Assembly (NCBI GenBank): GCA_964488685.1
Contig: CAZAVY010000003.1
Span: 1-64,000, forward strand
Direction of reading: 5' to 3'
DNA length: 64,000 nt
From: GCA-001735895 sp964488685
Lineage (GTDB): Bacteria > Pseudomonadota > Gammaproteobacteria > GCA-001735895
Shown here: positions 25,654 to 34,579 of the stretch, in pieces
How positions within the stretch are numbered: the first letter of the stretch is position 1
Layout of the letters: every line of letters begins with the position of its first letter
Notes under the pieces: model-generated
The model's database searches: none
The model's input: the letters and a program-made list of their open reading frames with translations, nothing else
What the model was told of the DNA's origin: nothing
Translations under genes and position numbers: made by a program

Positions 25654-26622
25654 ATGGGCTTAATACCACCAAAAAAGGCCAGAATTCTAGTGCTGGTTGG
25701 CTTACTACTGGGCATTCTTGTCTACAAATTTGCCGCCTCTGCCGGACCCTCCAATGGCTTCGATTTGTCTAACTCCATCCTGCCGCGCGAAGAGATACTT
25801 CATGGCGGACCGCCGCGCGACGGTATTCCGGCCCTGTCCAGCCCGAAGCTGATCGCGGCGATGGAAGCTGAGTATCTTGAGCCAAACGATCGTATCGTCG
25901 GTATAACGCTGCAAGGTCAGTCGAGAGCTTACCCCATCGCCATCCTTAACTGGCACGAAATCGTCAACGATGACATTGATGGCCAACGATTCGCGGTTAC
26001 CTATTGTCCGCTATGTGGTACCGCGGTTGCTTTCGACGCGATCATCGACGGAAAACCGACAGACTTCGGCGTATCGGGTTTACTCTATAATAGCGATGTC
26101 TTGCTGTATGACCGCGATACCGAATCGCTATGGTCTCAAATTATGAGTCAATCGATCTCAGGTAAACAGGTCGGTAAGCCACTAACCCGGATACCCATCA
26201 GCCACACCACCTGGCGCGACTGGCTCGAAAAACACCCCGATTCCCTGGTGTTGTCCGACGACACGGGGTATTCCCGTGACTATCAGCGAGATCCCTACGC
26301 CGGGTATGAAGCGTCTCGAACCATCTATTTCGCCGTCAACAACGAAGCCCCCGACAACTATCATCCCAAAGAGATTGTGGTCGGACTGGGTATCGACGGA
26401 GTTTACAAAGCCTATCCGTTCATCGAACTCGAAAAGCAGGGCAAAGCTCGCTTCAGCGATTCAGTAAACGGCTCCGAATTCAATTTTGACTGGGATTCAG
26501 CAAACCGCAGCATAACCATTACCGATAGGTCCGGTAAAGAAGTTGCCGGCATCCAGGGATTCTGGTTCGCATGGTTCGCGTTCCACCCCGACACCGAAGT
26601 TTTTAAATCCGCAGAAACCTGA
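25654..26622 (+). CDS. DUF3179 domain-containing protein
   Basis: A 322-residue protein with one N-terminal membrane segment or uncleaved signal (ILVLVGLLLGILVYKFAA), so it is probably anchored facing the periplasm. The body matches DUF3179: RAYPIAILNWHEIVND, the cysteine motif TYCPLCGTAVAFD, and LLYNSDVLLYDRDTESLW. The function of the family is unknown; the CPLC motif suggests metal binding or redox activity. It stands alone, followed by palindromic repeats. Confidence 0.88.
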   Translation: MGLIPPKKARILVLVGLLLGILVYKFAASAGPSNGFDLSNSILPREEILHGGPPRDGIPALSSPKLIAAMEAEYLEPNDRIVGITLQGQSRAYPIAILNWHEIVNDDIDGQRFAVTYCPLCGTAVAFDAIIDGKPTDFGVSGLLYNSDVLLYDRDTESLWSQIMSQSISGKQVGKPLTRIPISHTTWRDWLEKHPDSLVLSDDTGYSRDYQRDPYAGYEASRTIYFAVNNEAPDNYHPKEIVVGLGIDGVYKAYPFIELEKQGKARFSDSVNGSEFNFDWDSANRSITITDRSGKEVAGIQGFWFAWFAFHPDTEVFKSAET

Positions 26623-26654
26623 TTTTCCGAAAATCTGTTTCTTCAACAAAATTC

Positions 26655-26745
26655 GAGTCATCCCCGAACCCAAGAGAAGGCAACCCCGCGCTTTGCTGGT
26701 CATCCCCCGCGAAAGCGGGGATGACTTCGGTAGGGTTGGGGATGG
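26655..26745. repeat. Nested GTCATCCCCGCG palindromes
   Basis: The inner palindrome GTCATCCCCCGCGAAAGCGGGGATGAC lies at 26699-26725 (27 bases, nearly perfect). It is framed by CATCCCCGAACCC (about 26659) and its complement GGGTTGGGGATG (about 26733), so a longer hairpin can form. It lies 32 bases after the DUF3179 gene and upstream of lptD. Nothing else is seen in 26623-26877. Confidence 0.75.
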
Positions 26746-26877
26746 CTTCTTTAGGTGGCGGGGGATGATTTCTGCGGACGCCGGGTCTCGTCCGTAGCGA
26801 GCACGATCGAATTGTGTTAAGCCGGGATTAACCGGGACAGGATAATGTGACAGAATGTAATTATTTTCCGGTCCATC

Positions 26878-29061
26878 TTGCTGCGTTCACGCCATTTCCT
26901 GTTGGCAGGTTTGATAACTGCACTGTTTCATCAGCCCGGCTCCACTGCCGAGGACTGGAGTCTGTGTCGTATTCCTTCATTTAACTTCCTCGAGACCGAA
27001 AATCTCGCCGGGGACGAAACCCTGATCGAAGCACAAACCCTGCTCAGTGAAGACAGCGAATCGATTCATCTGAGCGGTGATGTCAGCCTCACCCGGGAAC
27101 GCCAGCGAATAAATGCGGATGACATCCTGTTTGATAAATCGACCGAGAAAATCAGTGCCCGGGGAAACGTCGTATTTGCCGACCCAAACTACCGCCTGTG
27201 GAGTCCGCAAATCTGGATCGACAATCAAAACGACAGTGCCTTGTTTGAACAACCTGAGTTCGAACTGCAAAATCAGCACGCACGCGGACAGGCCGACAAA
27301 ATCGAGAAACTCGACCCGTATCGCAGTCTCTACAGCGATCTTACCTATACCTCCTGCGATCCGGACGACAGCGTCTGGCATCTAGCTGCCAGTGAACTGG
27401 AAATAAACACCGAGACCGGGCGCGGCACCGCAATACATGCCACTTTGTATTTCAGGCAGGTCCCTTTCCTGTATTTACCCTATTTCCAGTTTCCGATAGA
27501 CGACCGCCGGGTGTCGGGTATTCTTACCCCGAGCATAGGCTTCGATGAATCCAATGGTACAACCGTGGTATTGCCTGTTTACTGGAATATCGCGCCCAAC
27601 TACGATATGACCATTACGCCGGTCTATTTTAGTGATCGCGGTCTGCAGCTCAATACCGAAAATCGCTACCTGCTCAAGAACAACCAGGGGCAGCTCGATT
27701 TATCCTACCTCGATGACGATGAGGTGGATGATTCACGCCGGTTTCAGCAATGGCATCACAAGGCAAGGTTTTCCGACCGGGTTAAGGCTGAATTGTTACT
27801 GGTGGAAGTCTCGGACAGAGACTTTTTTGACGACTTTAAAAATGTCGCTCCCGAGTACAACAATACACGCCACCTGGAACGATGCATCAGTTTCTCGGGC
27901 AACGGTGAGGTATGGCATAGCGAACTTTTATTTCAGGATTATCAGACCCCGGATGAAGATACTGTAATCGGGAATCGACCTTACAATAGTTTGCCGCGCC
28001 TTTCCCTCGAGGCGAATCCGGAACCGTGGATCGAAGCACTGCAAACACCGCTACAAATGGAATGGGTGCGTTTTGATCGTGATGACAGCGTCACCGGAAA
28101 CCGTGCCCACATCGTATCTTCGGTTAACTGGAGAGCTGCCGAAAGCTGGTATTTTTTCGAGCCTCGGCTGCAACTCGCATTCACCGACTATCGGCTCGAC
28201 AACAATCCGAATGGCAATTCTATTGCGCGTGCATTGCCGACCCTCAGCCTCGACTCAGGACTGATATTTGAACGTCAGGCCGGTTCCGGAAATCAATGGC
28301 TGCAAACGCTCGAACCCAGGCTCTACTTTCTTCATACGCCATTTGAAGACCAGGACGACATCCCTGATTTTGATACCTCCCTGAATTCCAGAACTTACAG
28401 TAACCTGTTCACCAACAATCGTTTTACCGGGGCCGATCGGATCGGAGACGCAAACCAGGTCACCTTCGGCCTTACCAGCCGGATATTTGACAATGACAAC
28501 GGTGCTGAACTGCTACGGGCGCGAATAGGCCAGATTTTCTTCTTCGAGGATCGCCGGGTCAGCCTGGATGGTGTTGTCGACGAGGATTCCAAATCCGACC
28601 TTATATCAGAACTCGATATCTGGCCCTATCCCGGTCTGGGCCTTTCAGCGCGCCTTGTATACGACCAGGATCAGAGTGAACTGAGCGAAAGGAATTTATC
28701 GATTAGCTATAGCAATCGCGGCGTTGCCGCAAACTTCGGCTACTATTTTAGCGAAGATGAAATCGAACAGGCACTGCTGTCCGTGGTCTATCCGGTTAAC
28801 GAGCGCTGGGCGGTGGTTGCCAAATATCATCGTTCATTGTTGTTTGACCAACCCGTTGAGCATTTACTCGGATTAAACTATGAATCCTGTTGCTGGGGAC
28901 TTAAAATACTGGCCGGGCAGACTGGAGATGAAATAGACGACTTTGCCGAAACCGACTCCAGTATATACTTTGAATTCACATTCAAGGGCTTGAGTCAGGC
29001 AGGTCAGGATGTCGACAGACAGCTGCAGGACGCTATCCCCGGTTATTATCCGAAATTTTGA
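26878..29061 (+). CDS. lptD: LPS-assembly protein LptD
   Basis: Outer-membrane beta-barrel protein that inserts lipopolysaccharide into the outer leaflet with LptE. It has 727 residues. A signal peptide (to about residue 24) is followed by an OstA-type periplasmic domain (SEDSESIHLSGDVSLTRERQ) and a long barrel ending ...IPGYYPKF. Four key cysteines are seen: Cys30 (WSLCRIP), one in TSCDPDD and the adjacent pair in YESCCWGL. This is the pattern needed for the two interdomain disulfides. The start is TTG: upstream the frame closes with TGA at 26848, and no ATG or GTG is available. It heads the lptD-surA-pdxA-rsmA-folA operon. Confidence 0.93.
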   Translation: MLRSRHFLLAGLITALFHQPGSTAEDWSLCRIPSFNFLETENLAGDETLIEAQTLLSEDSESIHLSGDVSLTRERQRINADDILFDKSTEKISARGNVVFADPNYRLWSPQIWIDNQNDSALFEQPEFELQNQHARGQADKIEKLDPYRSLYSDLTYTSCDPDDSVWHLAASELEINTETGRGTAIHATLYFRQVPFLYLPYFQFPIDDRRVSGILTPSIGFDESNGTTVVLPVYWNIAPNYDMTITPVYFSDRGLQLNTENRYLLKNNQGQLDLSYLDDDEVDDSRRFQQWHHKARFSDRVKAELLLVEVSDRDFFDDFKNVAPEYNNTRHLERCISFSGNGEVWHSELLFQDYQTPDEDTVIGNRPYNSLPRLSLEANPEPWIEALQTPLQMEWVRFDRDDSVTGNRAHIVSSVNWRAAESWYFFEPRLQLAFTDYRLDNNPNGNSIARALPTLSLDSGLIFERQAGSGNQWLQTLEPRLYFLHTPFEDQDDIPDFDTSLNSRTYSNLFTNNRFTGADRIGDANQVTFGLTSRIFDNDNGAELLRARIGQIFFFEDRRVSLDGVVDEDSKSDLISELDIWPYPGLGLSARLVYDQDQSELSERNLSISYSNRGVAANFGYYFSEDEIEQALLSVVYPVNERWAVVAKYHRSLLFDQPVEHLLGLNYESCCWGLKILAGQTGDEIDDFAETDSSIYFEFTFKGLSQAGQDVDRQLQDAIPGYYPKF

Positions 29062-29077
29062 ATATCGCAGGTTGTAG

Positions 29078-30358
29078 ATGACAAAAATTTTGTTGCTAGT
29101 AGTTGCTATTCTCGGCGCATCGCCGTTTATCCAAGCGGTGGCCGCGGCAGAAATCAAACTCGACTCCATTGTTGCTATCGTGGATGAAAGCGTTATTACC
29201 GTTCGCGAGCTGGAGGATCGAATTGACCTGATAAAATCAGACTTCACCATGTCAAATCGGAAGGTCCCGGACGCGGACGTGCTGCGGCGTCAGGTGCTCG
29301 AAAACCTGATAAGCGACGCCATTTTATTGCAGGAAGCGAATCGACGAGGCATCAAGATAACCGACAGCCAACTCAACCAGGCCATGCAAGGCCTGGCGCG
29401 CAAAAACAATTTAAGCCTGTCGGAATACCGAAAAACGCTCATCGTGGACGGTCTGGATTATGACAATTACCGAGAGACTATCCGCGCTGAAATGACCATT
29501 AGCACTCTGGGCCGGCAATATAGCCAGCGCAACACTAACATTAGCGATACCGAAGTTGATGATTTCATCAAACTCAGCAACGAAGATAACACCAGCTACG
29601 AGTATCGCCTGTCGCATATACTGATCGCACTCCCCGACGCCGCCACTCCCCGGCAGGTTAGCAAGGCACAAAAAGTCGCCGAAGAAATTTTGATCGAGCT
29701 CGAACAGGGGTCGCAGTTCGATGAACTGGCGAATACCTTTTCTGCAGGTGATACCGCGTTACAGGGTGGTGACCTGGGGTGGCGCAAGAAGGCCGAAATT
29801 CCAAGCTTGTTCACCGCCCGGGTTTTAGTTATGGAGCCGGGCGGTCACGCCGGACCGATTCGTAGTGCCAGTGGATTTCATATCGTCCACCTCGATGAGC
29901 GACGCGACCTCGAGCAGACAATTACCCGGCAAACCCGTAGTCGGCACATACTGATCAAACCCAACGAACTGGTTTCCGAGGAAGAAGCACGCAATCGACT
30001 GCTTGATTTTCGCCGGCGAATTCTGGATGGCGAAAATTTCGAGCGCCTGGCAAGACTTTACTCGGTCGACTACGCTTCCGGCGCCGACGGCGGGGAGATA
30101 GGGTGGATGGAATCCGGTAAAACCGTCAAGGAATATGAGACCGCGGTGAATCTACTTAAAGAAGGCGAACTCAGCCAGCCGATTCGCAGTCAGTTCGGCT
30201 GGCACCTGATCGAAGTTACCGGTCGGCGCAGTATCGATGAGACCGAGCAAAACAAGCGCGATAAAATATTCTCGCAACTGCTGCAACAGAAGCGAAATGA
30301 AGTGTTTGATCTCTGGAAACGCCATCTCAGAGATGAAGCTTACGTTTCGTTTCCCTAA
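29078..30358 (+). CDS. surA: Periplasmic chaperone and peptidyl-prolyl isomerase SurA
   Basis: Chaperone for outer-membrane proteins, including LptD encoded just upstream. The 426-residue protein has a signal peptide (to about residue 23), a SurA N-terminal chaperone domain (LDSIVAIVDESVITVRELED), and two parvulin domains: the first with YRLSHILIALPD and GGDLGWRKKAEIP, the second with SRHILIKPN and GGEIGWMESGK. A C-terminal helix completes the chaperone core. Spacing is 16 bases from lptD and 9 bases to pdxA. Confidence 0.95.
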   Translation: MTKILLLVVAILGASPFIQAVAAAEIKLDSIVAIVDESVITVRELEDRIDLIKSDFTMSNRKVPDADVLRRQVLENLISDAILLQEANRRGIKITDSQLNQAMQGLARKNNLSLSEYRKTLIVDGLDYDNYRETIRAEMTISTLGRQYSQRNTNISDTEVDDFIKLSNEDNTSYEYRLSHILIALPDAATPRQVSKAQKVAEEILIELEQGSQFDELANTFSAGDTALQGGDLGWRKKAEIPSLFTARVLVMEPGGHAGPIRSASGFHIVHLDERRDLEQTITRQTRSRHILIKPNELVSEEEARNRLLDFRRRILDGENFERLARLYSVDYASGADGGEIGWMESGKTVKEYETAVNLLKEGELSQPIRSQFGWHLIEVTGRRSIDETEQNKRDKIFSQLLQQKRNEVFDLWKRHLRDEAYVSFP

Positions 30359-30367
30359 AGAATCCTG

Positions 30368-31351
30368 ATGTACCTACCCCGGATCATAATCACCTCTGGA
30401 GAACCTGCCGGTATCGGTCCGGACATTATCGCTAGCATCGATCCCGGCAGGTTTGATGCGCGCCTGGTTGTTATCGGCGACCGTGAAATGCTGCAAACAC
30501 GAGCCACGGCACTGGGATCAAAAATTGAGTTCGTCACTTATGCCGACGCGAAACCTTCCGCCACAAAAATCGAGATCATCGACCAACCTCTTTTGCAGCC
30601 TTGTAACCCCGGTCAGATCGATCGCGACAACGTACCCTATGTTCTGAAGATTCTGGAAATAGCATGCCAGGCATGCCTGGACAACCAATTCGACGCCATG
30701 GTTACCGCCCCGATACAAAAGGAAATAATCAACCGGGCCGGAGTTGCCTTCACCGGTCACACCGAGTACCTGGCGGAAATCTGCAAATCGCCCAGGCCGG
30801 TGATGTTATTAATCGTGGATCAGCTCAAAGTTGCGCTGGTGACTACCCATTTACCCCTGCGACAGGTGGCAGATGCAATCGATGAAAAAACCATCCGCGA
30901 GGTCATCGAAACTATTGATCGCGATCTAGGTAACCGCTTCGGCATAATACATCCACATATCAAGGTCTGCGGCCTCAATCCACACGCCGGGGAAAATGGA
31001 TATCTCGGTCACGAAGAAGTCGAAATTATCATCCCGGCGCTAGATGCACTTAAATCCAGGGGCATTAATACCAGCGGGCCCTACCCTGCCGACACCCTGT
31101 TTACCAGTCACGGGTTGGCAGATGCCGACGCGGTAGTGGCGATGTATCACGATCAGGGTTTGCCGGTGCTGAAACATGTCGGTTTTCACAACGCCGTCAA
31201 CACCACCCTTGGACTGCCCATTATTCGCACTTCGGTCGATCACGGCACGGCGCTCGACCTCGCCGGCACCGCAGGGGCCAGACCTGATAGTTTGTTCGCA
31301 GCAATCGACTCTGCGATTTCCCAGGTGGGCTACCAGTCAGAAATCCTCTGA
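30368..31351 (+). CDS. pdxA: 4-hydroxythreonine-4-phosphate dehydrogenase
   Basis: NAD-dependent step in pyridoxal phosphate synthesis. The 327-residue protein shows the family motifs ITSGEPAGIGPDI, VTAPIQKEIIN, FTGHTEYLA, the metal ligands in CGLNPHAGE and MYHDQGLPVLKH, and GLPIIRTSVDHGTALDLAG. Its length is normal (E. coli 329). It sits between surA and rsmA, as in many gammaproteobacteria. Confidence 0.96.
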   Translation: MYLPRIIITSGEPAGIGPDIIASIDPGRFDARLVVIGDREMLQTRATALGSKIEFVTYADAKPSATKIEIIDQPLLQPCNPGQIDRDNVPYVLKILEIACQACLDNQFDAMVTAPIQKEIINRAGVAFTGHTEYLAEICKSPRPVMLLIVDQLKVALVTTHLPLRQVADAIDEKTIREVIETIDRDLGNRFGIIHPHIKVCGLNPHAGENGYLGHEEVEIIIPALDALKSRGINTSGPYPADTLFTSHGLADADAVVAMYHDQGLPVLKHVGFHNAVNTTLGLPIIRTSVDHGTALDLAGTAGARPDSLFAAIDSAISQVGYQSEIL

Positions 31352-31381
31352 CCCGTAATGCGAAGCACAGAGGATCCGGCA

Positions 31382-32155
31382 ATGCACCAGGCGCGTAAAC
31401 GATTCGGCCAGCATTTCCTGCATGATCGAAATATTATCGAATCGATTCTGCGTGTGGTGGATCCTCGTCCCGGCGAGAACATAATCGAGATTGGTCCCGG
31501 ACAGGGTGCGTTGACCTACCCTTTGCTACAACGCTGCGAAATACTTCTCGCGATCGAAATCGATCGCGATCTGGTGCCAATCCTGCAACGCAAAGCCACC
31601 GAATTCGGTCGGCTCGAGATTATCAATGCGGATGTGCTTGAATTCAATCTATCCAGTCTACCCGGAGACAAGCGTTATCGATTGGTCGGTAATCTTCCTT
31701 ACAATATATCAACAGCACTCATGTTTCATTTACTTGATTCGGTGCAACACATTCAGGACATGCATTTCATGGTGCAAAAGGAAGTTGCGCTACGAATTGT
31801 TGCCAGCCCGGGAGACGACAATTACGGTCGTCTTTCCGTGATGCTCCAGTACCGATGCGATGGCCAGTACCTTTTGGAGGTCGCACCGGAATGTTTCAGC
31901 CCGCCTCCGAAAGTTGATTCTGCGGTTATTCGCATGATCCCGTTGAGCAGTCCCCGGCATGAGGTTGGTGACTACAGCCACTTTTCAAAGGTTGTAAAGA
32001 TGGCTTTCAGTCAACGCCGAAAAACAATTTCAAATTCACTGAAACCGATTTTTACCCGGGAACAGATCGAGGCATGCGAAATCGATCCCGGGTTGCGCGC
32101 CGAAGAACTTGCACTCGCCGATTTCGCCAAATTAAGCAGCGCATTTATCGAATGA
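31382..32155 (+). CDS. rsmA: 16S rRNA (adenine1518-N6/adenine1519-N6)-dimethyltransferase
   Basis: Dimethylates two adjacent adenines near the 3' end of 16S rRNA (KsgA). The 257-residue protein shows KRFGQHFLHDRNII, the SAM motif IIEIGPGQGALTYPL, the catalytic NLPYN, and FSPPPKVDSAVIRM with FSQRRKTISNSLK near the end. I chose ATG 31382 (MHQARK) because AGAGG lies 8 bases before it; an ATG eight codons upstream has no site. The stop overlaps the folA start (ATGA). Confidence 0.95.
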   Translation: MHQARKRFGQHFLHDRNIIESILRVVDPRPGENIIEIGPGQGALTYPLLQRCEILLAIEIDRDLVPILQRKATEFGRLEIINADVLEFNLSSLPGDKRYRLVGNLPYNISTALMFHLLDSVQHIQDMHFMVQKEVALRIVASPGDDNYGRLSVMLQYRCDGQYLLEVAPECFSPPPKVDSAVIRMIPLSSPRHEVGDYSHFSKVVKMAFSQRRKTISNSLKPIFTREQIEACEIDPGLRAEELALADFAKLSSAFIE

Positions 32156-32643
32156 CTCGTCTTTCCCTGATCGCTGCGATGGATGACAACCGCCTGATTG
32201 GTCGCAGTAACAGCCTGCCGTGGCAACTGCCTGCGGACCTCGCGTACTTCAAACGCGCGACCATGGGGAAACCGATCATCATGGGCCGAAAAACTTTCGA
32301 ATCGATCGGTAAACCGTTACCCGGCCGACAAAATATCGTGATTACCCGCGACCCGGGATTTTCCGCCGAAGGTTGCGAGCTGGCAGACAGTATCGGGTCT
32401 GCCATGGCATTGGCGGGGGATGTTGATGAAGTGATGCTGATCGGTGGTTCGAGTTTGTATCGACAAACCATCGGCCAGGCGACAGGTCTCTATATCACAC
32501 GGATCCACCATGTGTTTGAGGGTGACACCTGGTTCCCGGAGTTTGATTTGAATGATTGGAAGGAAAAAAATCGAGAAGACTTTGAAGCGGATCACAGCAA
32601 TCCATTCGCCTATTCATTTATAAAATTTGTGCGAGAATTTTGA
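32152..32643 (+). CDS. folA: Dihydrofolate reductase
   Basis: Reduces dihydrofolate to tetrahydrofolate with NADPH. The 163-residue protein has the family blocks LSLIAAMDDNRLIGRSNSLPW, with the catalytic acidic residue in LPADLAYFKRAT, then GRKTFESIGKPLPGRQNIV, VMLIGGSSLYRQ and the TRIHHVFEGDTWFP loop. The ATG overlaps the rsmA stop. In E. coli, folA lies near apaH; here apaG and apaH lie a few kilobases away in inverted orientation. thyA, which makes its substrate, is 3.5 kb away. Confidence 0.95.
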   Translation: MTRLSLIAAMDDNRLIGRSNSLPWQLPADLAYFKRATMGKPIIMGRKTFESIGKPLPGRQNIVITRDPGFSAEGCELADSIGSAMALAGDVDEVMLIGGSSLYRQTIGQATGLYITRIHHVFEGDTWFPEFDLNDWKEKNREDFEADHSNPFAYSFIKFVREF

Positions 32644-32692
32644 ATTTATTTGCGGTAGACTGAATCGCCCGCAAGTAAGAGGGAAGCCCTAT

Positions 32693-33010
32693 ATGGACAA
32701 AGATCTAAACCCGGGAGTAAAGCGAATGGATAGCAAAACTTACATTATCGGCAGGGAGGGTCATATTTATATCAATGATCCGACGGTCAGTAAACAACAC
32801 GCCGAAATTCAGGTTATCAATGGTGAGGTGTACCTGCGTGACCTCGATTCGACCAACGGAACCTTTCTAATAAAAAATAATCGACTGGTGCCTTTCCGTG
32901 AAGGCTATGTACAGGTGCATCAACCCATAGTATTGGGCAACCGGCAGTATACGATTCAAAGCCTGTTGGAAATCGCCGGCGCTTTCGCCGCGCAGAGCGG
33001 CGACTCTTGA
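32693..33010 (+). CDS. Small FHA-domain protein
   Basis: A 105-residue soluble protein that is almost entirely one forkhead-associated domain, a phosphothreonine-binding fold. It shows YIIGREGHIYINDPTVSKQH (the GR and SxxH core) and LRDLDSTNGTF, the conserved N and G of the family. There is no fused kinase, and no Ser/Thr kinase is in the window. AGAGGGA lies about 9 bases before the ATG, which favours this start over an open frame running back into folA. It may be the last gene of the lptD operon. Its partner is unknown. Confidence 0.82.
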   Translation: MDKDLNPGVKRMDSKTYIIGREGHIYINDPTVSKQHAEIQVINGEVYLRDLDSTNGTFLIKNNRLVPFREGYVQVHQPIVLGNRQYTIQSLLEIAGAFAAQSGDS

Positions 33011-33115
33011 AGCCTGTTTTGTTTCAGTAGTTGCCCGGTTAAGCAAGCTCGGCTTTGATCGGCAACCCATTACAGCAACCCTAACCCGCCGGTAGTATCT
33101 GACTGCAGCGACAAG

Positions 33116-34129
33116 TTACAAACCCACGGCAAGCAATAACAGCCCAACAATCCACATCCAGGAATTTGAAGATTGCTCTTTATCCTGATCCACCATTTTT
33201 TGCGGGATGCCAGCATTGAATTTTTGCACTTCTTCCGCGTCCAGGAAGCCGACAGGCGGCGGCGCTTCTTCCTCAATAATCAAGGTTTCCGTGGTTGCCG
33301 TGCCGTACTCTCCCATCGCCATCAGAATTTGAATCTCTTCATTCGTGGTGAGCGTAATCGACCCTTCGAGAACCACCGCATGCAGTTTTGCCCGAGGATG
33401 GTTGCGACTGACGGTCTGAGTACAATCATCGGCATTACACAATTTGATTACATACTCGGTACCCCGGATACCAATCGTCGCAAGACCGGTTTGTAATTGG
33501 TAATGGGCAACCGCACTATCTCCAATCGCCCCGGTAATTTTACGCAAACCCCCGCGCAACAAATCAAGAATACTGCTGCTGCTGTTGTCATAGCCGGTTG
33601 TAATTACGTACTCGCTAATCTTAAGCACCGAGTCTTCTTTCAAATGAATCTCGGCAGTATCATCCATGAGTATGTAGACGCTTGCACCCGGTTCGGTTTC
33701 GAGCCGGTCGCCCTCGAATATTTGCGAGTTGATTTGCAACAGCCGCACCCTGCCATTGGTATCCCGGGCGGTCGCCTTACCCCCCATCTGAGCGACAAAA
33801 CCAACTTTGATCCTGGGTGTCAAATCTTTCTGCTCGTAGATTCGCTTGATATCCACCAGTTTCAAGCGCACACCGGGTATCAATCGATCCGAATACTGAA
33901 CAAATGAATAGGGGTTTGTTTCGATCAGTTTTTGCTTGATCTGCGGCCAGAGAACCTTATCTTTCGGATAGACTCGCTCGATAATTTGATCGATCGACAT
34001 CCCCGCAGTAATTTTCAGAATAACCCTCGAGGATGGGACCAATTCGATAGTGGCGGCATTTACCACCGGTTGGAACGTGGTGTACGACAACAGTGCCAAC
34101 AATAGACTAAACAGTAGATTCTTGTTCAA
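33116..34129 (-). CDS. LysM/FimV-like plus FecR-domain protein with C-terminal membrane anchor
   Basis: A 337-residue envelope protein. A signal peptide (to about residue 25) is followed by a LysM/FimV-like segment (about 38-95, ITAGMSIDQIIERVYP ... RLIPGVRLKL), then one FecR domain (about 115-265, with LQINSQIFEGDRLET and LATIGIRGTEYVI). A Pro/Glu-rich linker leads to a terminal hydrophobic helix ending at the last residue (WIVGLLLLAVGL). The motif RGGLR..TGAIG...ATIGIRGTE also occurs twice in the FecR protein of the secretion operon at 45-47 kb, so they share a domain type. It has no neighbour on its strand within 450 bases. Function unknown. Confidence 0.8.
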   Translation of the reverse strand: MNKNLLFSLLLALLSYTTFQPVVNAATIELVPSSRVILKITAGMSIDQIIERVYPKDKVLWPQIKQKLIETNPYSFVQYSDRLIPGVRLKLVDIKRIYEQKDLTPRIKVGFVAQMGGKATARDTNGRVRLLQINSQIFEGDRLETEPGASVYILMDDTAEIHLKEDSVLKISEYVITTGYDNSSSSILDLLRGGLRKITGAIGDSAVAHYQLQTGLATIGIRGTEYVIKLCNADDCTQTVSRNHPRAKLHAVVLEGSITLTTNEEIQILMAMGEYGTATTETLIIEEEAPPPVGFLDAEEVQKFNAGIPQKMVDQDKEQSSNSWMWIVGLLLLAVGL

Positions 34130-34579
34130 AATTTATCTCGTTAAAGGAGGACTTACCGGTAAAATTATAGTTGTTAACTCACTGAAAATAGCGAAAAACA
34201 TTGCAATAACCCTTAACCGTGATGCAAAAGTGAATTAATTAACGCAGCGGCATCGCCCCTGTCGATGTGAATAGATTTAACTACGCGTCACAACGCTTGA
34301 TAAACATAGTGTCATTCCCGTGCAATTGAGTTTATAACATCAGACCCATCTGCCCGGTACAACAACTCGGTCATTCCCGCGAAAGCAGGAATCTCAAAAC
34401 CGCCATCTCTGCAACATCCCCGCTTTCGCGGTGATGACTTTATGGAACCGCGGGTATGACTCTCAACAGTAAGAACCATTGGGGTTCGACCGATTAATCA
34501 GGCCTTTCAAAAACCGAACTCTGAGGGAAGGACAGGTAGTTTTCGGAATTATTGAATTTTTAGCGAATTTACCGATTTT
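34130..34579. repeat. Intergenic cluster of GTCATnCCCGCG palindromes
   Basis: This 450-base gap upstream of the FecR gene and downstream of apaH has no coding frame. It holds a half-site near 34312 (GTCATTCCCGTG), one full unit at 34370-34392 (GTCATTCCCGCGAAAGCAGGAAT), one at 34415-34438 (CATCCCCGCTTTCGCGGTGATGAC), and a half-site at 34450-34460 (CGCGGGTATGAC). It is the densest cluster of this repeat in the window apart from 53.6 kb. Confidence 0.7.

Noticed and set aside
32693..34129. Type VI secretion or signalling locus based on FHA plus FecR proteins
   Set aside because: The two genes are convergent, not an operon, and no tss, kinase or phosphatase genes are present.
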